DNA of 64,000 bases, from contig NZ_JAPEMU010000001.1 in the NCBI RefSeq assembly GCF_026342405.1, positions 6,696,001-6,760,000 on the forward strand. The letters are read 5' to 3'. The notes under the pieces are model-generated. The model saw only the letters and a list, made by a program, of their open reading frames with translations. It was not told the origin of the DNA and made no database searches. The stretch's first letter is position 1; each line of letters starts with the position of its first letter. The translations under genes and the position numbers were made by a program. Source of the stretch: Kitasatospora sp. NBC_00240. Lineage in GTDB: Bacteria; Actinomycetota; Actinomycetes; Streptomycetales; Streptomycetaceae. Below, piece after piece: positions 9,168-17,568 of this stretch.

Positions 9168-10205
9168 TCAGCAGTCGGGCGGCGCGGTCTCCAGGGCGGC
9201 CCGGGTCCGTGGGCCGTACTTGCCCTGCTCGCTCTTGAGGGAGGGTTTGACGCTGTCCTGGAACGACTTCAGCACGAACTCCGTCCACCAGTCGAAGGTG
9301 CCGGATATCAGCGACTTGTCGACCGTCCCGCAGCTCTCGGTGACCAGCAGCTGCTGCATCACCTTGACGTCGTCGCCCTTCATGTCCCGCTCCAGGATCC
9401 GGACGGTCGCCGACGGGCTCGGGGACGGGCCGGTCGGGGCGGCGGGCGTGGTCGGGGCCGGCGCGGCGGGCGCCGGCGGCGCGGAGACCGCCGCGGTGGT
9501 CGGGGCGGCGGTGGGCGCCTTGCTGGTGGGCCTCGCGGTACGGCTGGGGGAGGGGGCCGCCGCGGTGGACTCGGCGGGTGCGGCGCTGGGGCTCGGGAGC
9601 CCCGTACCGGTCGGGTCCGAGGGCGCGGTCAGGGTCGGCGTGAGGACGGCCGTCGGGGAGGGCAGCGCCTTCGTGTCCGGGCTCCCCGAGGGCGCCGCCA
9701 GGAACGCGGCACCCACCCCGAGGACGACCACGCCGGCGCCCGCCGCCAGGATCGCGCCCCGGCGCCGGGCGAGCGGGCTCTGCTGCTCGCGCCGCCGGCC
9801 GGCCCGGCCGCCGGCGGGCGCGTCCTGCGGGGCCGCGGGGGCGTTGTCGAACGCGAACAGGCCCAACTCGCCCGGCGGCGGCCCGGGGTGCGGGGACGCC
9901 GGCCCGTGCGGCGGGGGCGAGGCCGGCGCCGGGGGCATCAGGGTCGTCCGGTAGCCGGCGCCGGACCGGCCGCCGAAGTCGTCGTAGTCGCCCGCCGGGG
10001 AGGGGCCGACGGAGCCGAACGGGTCGTACCCGGCGGCCGTCCCGCCCTCCGTGCCGACCTGGCCGGCCGCTCGCGGCACGTACGGGCGGACCAGCGGCGG
10101 GCCCTCGATGTGCGGCAGCACCGCGGTGTCGGAGAGGTCCGAGGAGCATCCGCAGCTGCCGGCGGTCCGTACGGCGCCGCACGCGGGGCAGTGCTGGTCC
10201 GGCAT
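9168..10205 (-). CDS. Membrane-anchored peptidoglycan-binding domain protein with N-terminal zinc ribbon
   Basis: The 345-residue protein starts with a Cys-rich ribbon (CPACGAVRTAGSCGC) and a long Pro/Gly-rich cytoplasmic part. One membrane helix lies near residues 150-168 (GAILAAGAGVVVLGVG) after a RRR stop-transfer signal. A Ser/Pro/Thr/Ala linker through the wall leads to a C-terminal PG_binding_1 domain (ILERDMKGDDVKVMQQLL to the end). It should span the membrane and touch peptidoglycan, with the ribbon inside the cell. No catalytic domain is visible. The GAGGAGG ribosome site is 9 bases before ATG 10205. Similar architectures are common in Streptomyces but their role is unknown. Confidence 0.85.
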   Translation of the reverse strand: MPDQHCPACGAVRTAGSCGCSSDLSDTAVLPHIEGPPLVRPYVPRAAGQVGTEGGTAAGYDPFGSVGPSPAGDYDDFGGRSGAGYRTTLMPPAPASPPPHGPASPHPGPPPGELGLFAFDNAPAAPQDAPAGGRAGRRREQQSPLARRRGAILAAGAGVVVLGVGAAFLAAPSGSPDTKALPSPTAVLTPTLTAPSDPTGTGLPSPSAAPAESTAAAPSPSRTARPTSKAPTAAPTTAAVSAPPAPAAPAPTTPAAPTGPSPSPSATVRILERDMKGDDVKVMQQLLVTESCGTVDKSLISGTFDWWTEFVLKSFQDSVKPSLKSEQGKYGPRTRAALETAPPDC

Positions 10206-10359
10206 CGGCCGGTCCTCCTCGGTCTGGGATGGTGAGCGCGCCCGATCGGTTCAGGAGGCGAACGCGCCCGATTATGCATGACGTTCCCGAAGGGGGGACA
10301 GGGGCGATCGGCCGTCAACGAGACTCTTGTGACGGTTGATGCCGATTGGACCCGATGAA

Positions 10360-10471
10360 CAATCAGTGCGACGGCCCGGTGGTCGGTGGCCGGACCCGGT
10401 ACGGATGGCGCAATCAGATGCCGCATACCCAGGCAAATCTGACAATGTGGTCAGTTGGAACGACCAATCAG
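10360..10471. repeat. Three spaced CAATCAG repeats in a divergent promoter region
   Basis: CAATCAG occurs at 10360-10366, 10411-10417 and 10465-10471, spaced 51 and 54 bases apart and all in one orientation, upstream of the MDR pump. CGCGCCCGAT is also repeated at 10237-10246 and 10263-10272 nearer the other gene. They could be regulator sites. No family is recognised. Confidence 0.5.
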
Positions 10472-10514
10472 CGGTGCCCGGCCGGCCGGGCCCCCAGCCA
10501 CGAGGAGTCGCGCC

Positions 10515-12593
10515 ATGGCCGACCCGGAAGCCGAGCCCGGCCGGACCCCGGCCGCCCCGGCGCCCGCGCCCCCGGAGACGGCCGCGAAGAACCTCTGGCT
10601 CCCGATCGGCGCCCTGCTGCTGGCCCTGCTGATCGCCGCCCTCGACCAGACCATCGTCTCCACCGCGCTCCCCACCATCGTCAGCGACCTCGGCGGCCTC
10701 GAACACCTCTCCTGGGTCGTCACCGCCTACCTGCTCGCCTCCACCGCCGCCACCCCGCTCTGGGGCAAACTCGGCGACATGTACGGCCGGAAGCGCTTCT
10801 TCCAGTCGTCCATCGTGATCTTCCTGATCGGCTCGGTCCTCTGCGGCCTCGCCCAGAACATGGGCCAGCTGATCGGCTTCCGGGCCCTCCAGGGACTGGG
10901 CGGCGGCGGCCTGATGGTGCTCACCCAGGCCATCGTCGGCGACCTCGTCCCGCCCCGGGACCGCGGCAAGTACCAGGGCCTGTTCGGCGCCGTCTTCGGC
11001 GTCACCAGCGTGCTCGGGCCGCTGCTCGGCGGCGTCTTCGTCGACAACCTCAGCTGGCGCTGGGTCTTCTACATCAACGTCCCGATCGGCGCCGTCGCCC
11101 TGGTGGTGATCGCCGCCGTCCTGCACAGCACCGAGGTGAAGCGCCGCCACCGGATCGACTACCCCGGCACCTTCCTGATCGCCGCCGTCGCCACCTGCCT
11201 GGTCCTGATGACCTCGCTCGGCGGCACCACCTGGCCGTGGGGCTCCTGGCGGATCATCGGCCTGGGCGTGCTCGGGGTCCTCCTGCTCGGCCTCTTCATC
11301 GTCGTCGAACGCCGGGCCGAGGAGCCCGTCCTGCCACTGCGGCTGTTCCGCATCCGCACCTTCAGCCTGGTCGCCGTCATCTCCTTCGTGGTCGGCTTCG
11401 CCATGTTCGGCGCGCTCACCTACCTGCCGACCTTCCTCCAGGTCGTCCAGGGGGTCTCGCCCACCATGTCCGGCATCCACATGCTGCCGATGGTGCTCGG
11501 GATGCTGCTCACCTCCATCGGCTCCGGCCAGATCGTCTCCCGCACCGGGCACTACCGGATCTTCCCGATCATCGGCACCGCGCTCACCGCCGTCGGCCTG
11601 CTGCTGCTCTCGCTGCTCACCGAGAACAGCTCCACCACCGAGATGAGCCTCTGCTTCCTGGTCTTCGGCCTCGGGATCGGCCTGGTCATGCAGGTCCTGG
11701 TGCTCGCCGTGCAGAACGCCGTCGGCTACCAGGACCTGGGCGTCGCCACCGCCGGCGCGACCTTCTTCCGCTCCATCGGAGCCTCCTTCGGCGTCTCCGT
11801 CTTCGGCGCCGTCTTCGCCAGCGGCCTCAACCGCAGACTGGCCGAAGCGCTGGCCGGGGTGCCGCTGCCGCCCGGCTTCAGCGCAGCCTCGATCAGCTCC
11901 GACCCGCAGGCGATCACCGAGCTGCCGACCGCCGTCCAGAACGACATCCACCACGCGTACGCCGAATCGATCACCCGGGTCTTCCTCTTCGCCGTCCCCG
12001 TCGTCCTGGTCGCCTTCGTGCTCTCGCTGCTGCTGCGCGAACAGCCCCTGCGGTCCACGGTGACCACCCCCGACCTCGGCGAGTCGATCGGCGTCAACCC
12101 GGTGGAGCGCAGCTCGCTCGACGAGATCGCCCGCGCGCTCTCCTCGCTCGGTACCCGCGAGGCCCGCCGGGACCTCTTCCGCCGGATCACCGCCACCGCG
12201 GGCCTGGACCTCCAGCCCGCGGCCAGCTGGCTGATCCTGCAGATGCACCACCACGACACCGTCGAGCCCGCCGAACTGGCGGAACGCCGGATCGTCCCGA
12301 TCGAGATCGTGGAGGCGGCCGCCCGCCAGGTCGAGAGCCGCAAGCTGGCCACCCGGCCGGGCGGCGGCCGGGGGCTGCGGCTGACCGAGAGCGGCGACGA
12401 GGCCGCGCTGCGCCTGGTCGCCGCCCGCCGCAGCCAGCTCGCCGAACTGCTCGGCGACTGGGACGAGAAGCAGTACGCCGACCTCGCCGGGCTCCTCACC
12501 CGCCTCAGCTCCGGCCTCTGCGCCGACACCCGCGACCGGCCCGACCGGACCCCGACCGAACGCGTCCCGCACAACGAGGGGCGGACGCTCTGA
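10515..12593 (+). CDS. MDR-family MFS transporter (DHA2, 14 helices) with C-terminal helical extension
   Basis: A 692-residue drug:H+ antiporter-2 type pump. The first helix carries ALDQTIVSTALPTIVSDLGG, a hallmark of DHA2 pumps, followed by WVVTAYLLASTAATPLWGKLGDMYGRK with motif A. The helical part ends near residue 520. About 160 residues follow, including LDLQPAASWLILQMHHH and RGLRLTESGDEAALRLV, which read like a MarR-type winged-helix domain. The same extension is known in other actinobacterial MDR pumps, but its role is not. ATG 10515 has GAGGAG 8 bases upstream. No dedicated regulator gene is adjacent, which makes a built-in sensor attractive but unproven. Confidence 0.88.
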   Translation: MADPEAEPGRTPAAPAPAPPETAAKNLWLPIGALLLALLIAALDQTIVSTALPTIVSDLGGLEHLSWVVTAYLLASTAATPLWGKLGDMYGRKRFFQSSIVIFLIGSVLCGLAQNMGQLIGFRALQGLGGGGLMVLTQAIVGDLVPPRDRGKYQGLFGAVFGVTSVLGPLLGGVFVDNLSWRWVFYINVPIGAVALVVIAAVLHSTEVKRRHRIDYPGTFLIAAVATCLVLMTSLGGTTWPWGSWRIIGLGVLGVLLLGLFIVVERRAEEPVLPLRLFRIRTFSLVAVISFVVGFAMFGALTYLPTFLQVVQGVSPTMSGIHMLPMVLGMLLTSIGSGQIVSRTGHYRIFPIIGTALTAVGLLLLSLLTENSSTTEMSLCFLVFGLGIGLVMQVLVLAVQNAVGYQDLGVATAGATFFRSIGASFGVSVFGAVFASGLNRRLAEALAGVPLPPGFSAASISSDPQAITELPTAVQNDIHHAYAESITRVFLFAVPVVLVAFVLSLLLREQPLRSTVTTPDLGESIGVNPVERSSLDEIARALSSLGTREARRDLFRRITATAGLDLQPAASWLILQMHHHDTVEPAELAERRIVPIEIVEAAARQVESRKLATRPGGGRGLRLTESGDEAALRLVAARRSQLAELLGDWDEKQYADLAGLLTRLSSGLCADTRDRPDRTPTERVPHNEGRTL

Positions 12594-12629
12594 GGGCGCT
12601 CCTGCCGAGTGACCCGGCCGGCCGGCGGC

Positions 12630-12652
12630 GCCCGTCGGGGAACGCGACGGGC
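12630..12652 (+). terminator. Hairpin terminator after MDR pump
   Basis: An 8-bp perfect stem (GCCCGTCG with CGACGGGC, loop GGGAACG) lies 37 bases after the MDR pump stop codon. Confidence 0.6.
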
Positions 12653-12822
12653 CGTCACCGGCCCGGCCCCTTGCCCGCGCCGGCGCCGCCGGCTTCGTAG
12701 GCTGGGCCTCGGGCGGCGTCCCGGTCGCCCCGTGACGTCCGCTCCCGTCCGTACGGGAGCGGACGCGCGCCAACGAGGTCGGGCCGCCGTCGCGGCCGAC
12801 CGCGCCGAGTACGAGGTGTCGT

Positions 12823-13158
12823 ATGGCCAGTGTCGTGAAGATCAACGTCCTGACGGTTCCGGCGGAGCAGCGCGAGGTGCTGGAGAAGCGGTTCGCGTCG
12901 CGGGCCGGGGCGGTGGAGAGCTCGGACGGCTTCGAGTGGTTCGAGCTGCTGCGTCCGGTGGAGGGGACCGACCAGTACCTGGTCTACACCCGGTGGGCCT
13001 CCGAGGAGCACTTCAAGGCGTGGATGGAGGGCCCGATGCAGGCGGCCCACCGTCAGGGCCCGCCGGCCGCCGAGGGCGGGGCCGCCCAGCGTCCGGCGGC
13101 CTCCGGCTCCACGCTGTGGTCCTTCGAGGTCGTCCAGTCGGCCGGTCCGAAGGCCTGA
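12823..13158 (+). CDS. Antibiotic biosynthesis monooxygenase (ABM) domain protein
   Basis: A 111-residue single-domain protein with the dimeric ferredoxin-like fold of the ABM/heme-degrading monooxygenase group. The marks are VVKINVLTVPAEQREVLEKRF, GFEWFELLRPV and YLVYTRWASEEHFKAWM. Family members act on quinones, heme or polyketides, or have no known substrate; the heme-ligand residues of IsdG cannot be confirmed here. An Ala/Gly-rich insert follows residue 75. It has its own 3' hairpin and no operon partner. Confidence 0.85.
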   Translation: MASVVKINVLTVPAEQREVLEKRFASRAGAVESSDGFEWFELLRPVEGTDQYLVYTRWASEEHFKAWMEGPMQAAHRQGPPAAEGGAAQRPAASGSTLWSFEVVQSAGPKA

Positions 13159-13176
13159 GAACCGGCCGGGCAGGCA

Positions 13177-13210
13177 CCTCGCCGGCCCTCGGGGGCCGGG
13201 GTCGGCGAGG
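13177..13210 (+). terminator. Hairpin terminator after ABM gene
   Basis: CCTCGCCG pairs with CGGCGAGG around an inner GC-rich stem. It starts 18 bases after the ABM stop. Confidence 0.65.
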
Positions 13211-13221
13211 GGTCCGCCCTG

Positions 13222-13759
13222 GTGGTGCTGGAGCGGGCCGGGTTCGCCGCCGTCCGGGCGGCCCGGGTGCACGCCGTGCTGGCCGGGGCCGGGGTGACGT
13301 CCGACGCGCACCACATCACCGCCGCGCACCAGGACGGGCAGGTCCGGGCGTCCGGCTGGCCCTGGCGGGCCTCCTGGCGCTGCCGCCGGTCGTGCCGCCG
13401 GCCTCGGCCCGGCCGGGATCGGGCAGGTCCACGCGCACGCCACGTCCACGCAGCTGGGGGACCTCACCGAGGCCGGGTCGATCAAGGAGGCGATCGGCGC
13501 CCACCCGGCCGTCACCGCCACCAAGTCGATGACCGGTCATCTCTTCGGCGCGGCGGGCGCGCTCGGGGCGGTCGCGGCCGTCCTGGCCCTGCGCGACGGG
13601 ATCCTCCCCGCCACCGCGAACCTGACGGAACCGGACCCGCGGCTGGAACCGGACGTGGTCGCCGGCGCACCCCGCCGGGGCACGGCCGGGGCGGCGCTGG
13701 TCAACTCCTTCGGCTTCGGCGGCCACAACGCCTCGCTGGTGTTCACCGCGGCGCGCTGA
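13222..13759 (+). pseudogene. fabF: Truncated, frameshifted beta-ketoacyl-ACP synthase II (fabF) remnant
   Basis: The stretch keeps only C-terminal pieces of a FabF-type ketosynthase. First comes VHAVLAGAGVTSDAHHIT in one frame. Then a short piece like VRLALAGL appears in a second frame, and GQVHAHATSTQLGDLTEAGS through ATKSMTGHLFGAAGALGAV to NSFGFGGHNASLVF appears in the last. The His of HATST, the Lys/His of TKSMTGH and the glycine-rich end are present. The N-terminal half with the active-site Cys is missing, as is the segment between the second and third pieces. The long third piece (ATG 13529 onward) has normal codon use, so decay is recent or it is still translated. No ACP or other FAS gene is adjacent. 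Confidence 0.8.
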
Positions 13760-13771
13760 GCCCGGGCGGGT

Positions 13772-14728
13772 TCAGCCCGCCGTCGGGCCGTCGTCCCCGT
13801 TCTTCGGTGCCCCGGTGAAGACGACCGGGGCACCGAAGGCGGCGCGCCGGGAGGCCCGGCGCAGGGTGCGCAGCACGGGCCCGCCGAGGGTCAGGCAGAG
13901 CACCACGGTGAGGGCGGCGCGGGGGAGGTCCCAGCCGAGCGAGGTGGTGAGGCAGTAGGCCACGAAGCGGGGGAGGTTCTCGCCCAGTGGCGCACCGGCG
14001 ACGAACGAGACCGAACTGGAGAGCCCGCCGATGTACGGCCAGCCCTGGAGGTTCATGACCGTCCCGTACGCGACGGCGGAGCACGCGCCGTAGGCCGCCA
14101 GCAGGGCGAGTTCGCGGCGGCCGCGCAGGGTGGCGGGGCCGGGCAGCAGGCCCGCGCCGAGGCAGACCCAGCCCATCGAGAGCATCTGGAACGGCAGCCA
14201 CGGGCCGACGCCGCCGGTCAGCAGCGCGGAGGCGAACATCGAGACCGAGCCGAGGACGAAGCCGAAACCCGGCCCGAGCACCCGGCCGGAGAGCACCATC
14301 AGGAAGAACATCGGCTCCAGGCCGGCCGTCCCGGCGCCGAGCGGCCGCAGGGCCGCGCCGGCGGCCGCCAGCATGCCCAGCAGGGCGACCGACTTGGCGT
14401 CCATGCCCGGCTCGCCGTCGGCGGAGCGGCCCTCGGAGATCTGGGCCACCACCACGGCGAGCAGCAGCGGCAGCAGCAGGGCGAACAGCCAGGGGGCATC
14501 GGCGGAGTGCCCGACCAGGGCGGAGTCGGTGGCGGCGAGCAGCGGCCAGCCGAAGGCGACCGCGCCGATCGCGGAGATCAGCAGCAGGGTGCCGACGGAG
14601 CGGCGGCCGAGCGGGACGGGCCGGGCCAGCCTGGCGTGGTCGGTGGCGGCGGTAGGGAGCGCGTCCGTGTCCGGGTCGGTGCTCCGGTGGCCGGCGGTAC
14701 CGCCGCCGGGCGTCGTCCCGCCGCTCAT
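13772..14728 (-). CDS. ECF transporter substrate-binding (S) component, probably cobalamin
   Basis: A 318-residue membrane protein with about seven hydrophobic segments after a hydrophilic N-terminus of about 45 residues. It has the S-component features: a helix start after the charged region DGEPGMDAKSVALLGMLAAAGAA, glycine-rich loops such as SGRVLGPGFGFVLGSVS, and WLPFQMLSMGWVCLGAG. It should bind the vitamin and sit next to EcfT. Its ATG overlaps the stop of the ATPase gene by ATGA, so it is the last gene of a coupled operon led by a cobalamin riboswitch. That points to B12 or a corrinoid rather than another vitamin. Confidence 0.82.
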   Translation of the reverse strand: MSGGTTPGGGTAGHRSTDPDTDALPTAATDHARLARPVPLGRRSVGTLLLISAIGAVAFGWPLLAATDSALVGHSADAPWLFALLLPLLLAVVVAQISEGRSADGEPGMDAKSVALLGMLAAAGAALRPLGAGTAGLEPMFFLMVLSGRVLGPGFGFVLGSVSMFASALLTGGVGPWLPFQMLSMGWVCLGAGLLPGPATLRGRRELALLAAYGACSAVAYGTVMNLQGWPYIGGLSSSVSFVAGAPLGENLPRFVAYCLTTSLGWDLPRAALTVVLCLTLGGPVLRTLRRASRRAAFGAPVVFTGAPKNGDDGPTAG

Positions 14729-16371
14729 GCCGGGCCGCCTTCGGCGCCGGCCAGGGCCTGCTCGACCTGCTGGACGGTCAGCCAGGGCGACGGGCTGAGG
14801 ATCTTGGCGACCTGGGGGGCGAAGGCGGGGGAGGAGAGCACGATCTCCGGGGTCGGGCCGTCCGCGACGATCTCGCCGTCGGCCAGGATCACCGTGCGGT
14901 GGGCGAGCGCGGCGGCGAGTTCGACGTCGTGGGTGGCGAGCAGCACGGCGTGCGAGTCGGCGGCCAGCGCCCGCAGGATCTCCACCAGCCGGGCCTTGGC
15001 CGCGTAGTCCAGGCCGCGGGTGGGCTCGTCCAGCAGCAGCAGGGGCGGCCGGGAGGTCAGCACCACGGCCAGGGCGAGGCTGAGCCGCTGGCCCTCGGAG
15101 AGGTCCCGGGGGTGGGTCTCGTCGGCGATGCCGGGCAGCAGCCGTTCGACCAGCGTCCGGCAGCTGCCCGGTTCGGCACCGGCGTCCTGGTCGGCGGCGG
15201 CGCACTCGGCGCGGACGCTCTCGCCGTACAGCAGGTCCCGCGGGTCCTGCGGGACGAGGCCGGCCCGGCGGACCAGGTCCTTCGGGCGGGCCTGGTGCGG
15301 GGTCAGCCCGCCGACCCGTACGGTGCCGGAGGTGGGGGTGTGCAGGCCGACCAGGCTGCCCAGCAGGGTGGACTTGCCGGCGCCGTTGCGGCCCATCAGG
15401 GCGGTGATCCCGCCGGCGTGCAGGGTCAGGTCGACGCCGCGCAGGGCGGGCACCGGTCCGCGCCGGACGACCAGGCGCCGCACGGTGGCGACCGGCTCGC
15501 CGGCCGGGTGGGCGCCGGCCGGCCGGGTGTCGGCGGAGACCTCGGGCGGCCGCAGGCCGTCCAGCCGGGCCCGCAGCGGGGCGGCCCGGCGCCGGGCGTC
15601 CCGGACCGACAGCGGCAGCGGGGACCAGCCGGCCAGCCGGCCGAGGGCCACCACCGGCGGGCGGACGGGGGAGTGCGCCATCACCTCGGCCGGCTCGCCC
15701 AGGACGGGGGCCTGCCCGGCGCCGGGGAGCAGCAGCACCTGGTCGGCGTACTGGACGACCCGCTCCAGGCGGTGCTCGGCCATCAGGACGGTGGTGCCGA
15801 GGTCGTGGACCAGCCGCTGCAGGACGGCCAGCACCTCCTCGGCGGCGCCGGGGTCGAGGGCGGAGGTCGGCTCGTCCAGCACCAGGACCTTGGGGTGGAC
15901 GGTCAGCACCGAGCCGATCGCCACCCGCTGCTGCTGCCCGCCGGAGAGCGAGGTGAGCGCGCGGCCGCGCAGTTCGGCGAGCCCGAGCAGATCCAGGGTC
16001 TCCTCGACCCGGCGGCGCATCACCTCCGGCGCCAGGCCCAGCGACTCCATGCCGTAGGCGAGTTCGTCCTCGACCGTGTCGGTGACGAAGTGCGCGAGCG
16101 GGTCCTGGCCCACGGTGCCGACCAGGTCGGCGAGTTCGCGCGGGCGGTGGGTGCGGGTGTCCCGGCCGCCGACGGTGACCCGGCCGTGCAGGACGCCGCC
16201 GGTGAAGTGCGGGACGAGGCCGCTGACGGTGCCCAGCAGGGTCGACTTGCCGGAGCCCGACGGGCCGACCAGCAGGCAGAGTTCGCCTTCGGGAACGGTC
16301 AGGTCCAGGCCGTGCAAAGCGGGCGCGGCGCCGCCCGGGTAGCTGACCGAGACCTGCTCGAAGGTGATCAC
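14725..16371 (-). CDS. ECF transporter ATPase, two ATP-binding domains in one chain (EcfA-EcfA')
   Basis: The 548-residue protein carries two ABC ATPase domains. The first has Walker A GPSGSGKST at 36-44, signature LSGGQQQR and Walker B VLVLDEPTSALD. The second has GRNGAGKST, the weaker signature LSEGQRLS and LLLLDEPTRGLD. Most ECF modules use two separate ATPases; fusion is common in actinobacteria. GTG 16371 overlaps the EcfT stop by GTGA and has CCGGAG upstream. It powers uptake by the neighbouring EcfT and S component. Confidence 0.93.
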   Translation of the reverse strand: MITFEQVSVSYPGGAAPALHGLDLTVPEGELCLLVGPSGSGKSTLLGTVSGLVPHFTGGVLHGRVTVGGRDTRTHRPRELADLVGTVGQDPLAHFVTDTVEDELAYGMESLGLAPEVMRRRVEETLDLLGLAELRGRALTSLSGGQQQRVAIGSVLTVHPKVLVLDEPTSALDPGAAEEVLAVLQRLVHDLGTTVLMAEHRLERVVQYADQVLLLPGAGQAPVLGEPAEVMAHSPVRPPVVALGRLAGWSPLPLSVRDARRRAAPLRARLDGLRPPEVSADTRPAGAHPAGEPVATVRRLVVRRGPVPALRGVDLTLHAGGITALMGRNGAGKSTLLGSLVGLHTPTSGTVRVGGLTPHQARPKDLVRRAGLVPQDPRDLLYGESVRAECAAADQDAGAEPGSCRTLVERLLPGIADETHPRDLSEGQRLSLALAVVLTSRPPLLLLDEPTRGLDYAAKARLVEILRALAADSHAVLLATHDVELAAALAHRTVILADGEIVADGPTPEIVLSSPAFAPQVAKILSPSPWLTVQQVEQALAGAEGGPA

Positions 16372-17471
16372 GAGGCACTCCGGGGCGGGATCGGGGCGGC
16401 GACGGCGGGCACCAGGCCGACCAGCACCGCCAGCGCGGCGGCCAGCGGCAGGGTCGGCGCGGTCAGCGGGACGAACGAGGGCGTGAAGGCGGCCGGGTAC
16501 AGCGCCGCCAGCCTGATCACCAGGACGGCGACCAGCACCCCCGAGCCGGCCACCGCCCACTCGCGCCAGGCCCACGGGTCGGGCCGGTAGCGGGTCCTGG
16601 CGGCGCGCCGGCTGCCGAGCAGCAGTCCGGCGCCGGCGGCGGCCAGGCCGATCGCCAGCACCGGCAGTGCCCAGGCGGTGCCGGCCGAGCCGAGCAGCCC
16701 GTACGCGGCGGCGCAGATCCCGAGCAGGCCGGCCAGGGTCAGGGCGGCGGTGGTGCGGGCGATCCGGCGCGGGACGTCGGCGGTGCGGCCGAACCCCCGG
16801 GTGTCCATCGCCGCGGCCAGCGCGACGGAACGCTCCAACGCGCCTTCCAGCACCGGGAGTCCGACGCTGAGCAGGGCCTTCAGGCCCCGGTCGGAGCGGC
16901 CGCGCAGCCGCCGGGCGGCCCGCAGCCGCTGCACGTCCGCGACCAGGTTCGGCGCGAAGGTCATCGCCACCACCACGGCGACGCCGGCCTCGTAGAGCGC
17001 GCCGGGCAGGGCGCGCAGCAGCCGGGCCGGGTTGGCCAGGGCGTTGGCGGCGCCGACGCAGATCAGCAGGGTGGCCAGCTTCAGCCCGTCGTACAGCGCG
17101 AACAGCAGGCCCTCGACGGTGACCCTCCCGCCCACCCGGACGCCTTGGGCCCAGGCGGGCAGCGGCAGTTGGGGCAGGGTGAACAGGACATGGGTGCCGG
17201 GTACGGGTGAGCCCAGCAGTACGGCGAACAGCAGCCGGATGCCCAGCACCAGCAGCCCCAGCCGCAGGAAGGTGCCGTACGAGCGCGACCAGGGGGCGTC
17301 GCTGCGCCGGGCCGCGACCACGTACCCGGCGACGGCGACGATCAGCAGGAGCAGCAGCGGGTTGGTGGTGCGGGAGGCGGCCGCGGCCAGCCCCAGGGCC
17401 CACAGCCACCACGCCCCGGGGTGCAGGTGGCGTGGTCCGGCGGCCGGGCGGGTGCGGCGGGGTGTGGTCAC
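16368..17471 (-). CDS. ecfT: ECF transporter transmembrane (T) component, CbiQ family
   Basis: The 367-residue protein has a CbiQ-like membrane domain. The coupling helices that grip the ATPases are visible as RLRAARRLRGRSDRGLKAL and AMDTRGFGRTADVPRR; the latter is the A-R-G type motif of EcfT. More hydrophobic segments follow, so it is longer than the usual 260 or so residues. It links the fused ATPase to the S component. It starts with GTG about 100 bases downstream of the SCO2325-like gene, the widest gap in the operon, and overlaps the ATPase gene at its end. Confidence 0.9.
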   Translation of the reverse strand: MTTPRRTRPAAGPRHLHPGAWWLWALGLAAAASRTTNPLLLLLIVAVAGYVVAARRSDAPWSRSYGTFLRLGLLVLGIRLLFAVLLGSPVPGTHVLFTLPQLPLPAWAQGVRVGGRVTVEGLLFALYDGLKLATLLICVGAANALANPARLLRALPGALYEAGVAVVVAMTFAPNLVADVQRLRAARRLRGRSDRGLKALLSVGLPVLEGALERSVALAAAMDTRGFGRTADVPRRIARTTAALTLAGLLGICAAAYGLLGSAGTAWALPVLAIGLAAAGAGLLLGSRRAARTRYRPDPWAWREWAVAGSGVLVAVLVIRLAALYPAAFTPSFVPLTAPTLPLAAALAVLVGLVPAVAAPIPPRSAS

Positions 17472-17501
17472 GGCGGGTTCCTGGTCGGCGGGCGCGGGGC
17501 G

Positions 17502-17537
17502 GGTGGTGCGGACGGGTCGGGTGGTGCGGACGGGTCG
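17502..17537. repeat. 18-bp perfect tandem duplication
   Basis: GGTGGTGCGGACGGGTCG occurs twice in direct succession in the gap between the SCO2325-like gene and ecfT. No role is apparent. Confidence 0.9.
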
Positions 17538-17568
17538 GGACCCGGCGCTGGGGGCGGACGGTCGGTGG

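Noticed and set aside
5737..10182. Very long minus-strand open frame of nearly 1500 codons
   Set aside because: It covers several well-supported plus-strand genes and a riboswitch, and its translation has no domain pattern. It is a shadow frame.
10272..12845. Minus-strand open frame opposite the MDR pump, rich in Asp/Glu/Gly/Gln
   Set aside because: It is the antisense shadow of a membrane protein gene, whose hydrophobic codons become acidic/polar ones.
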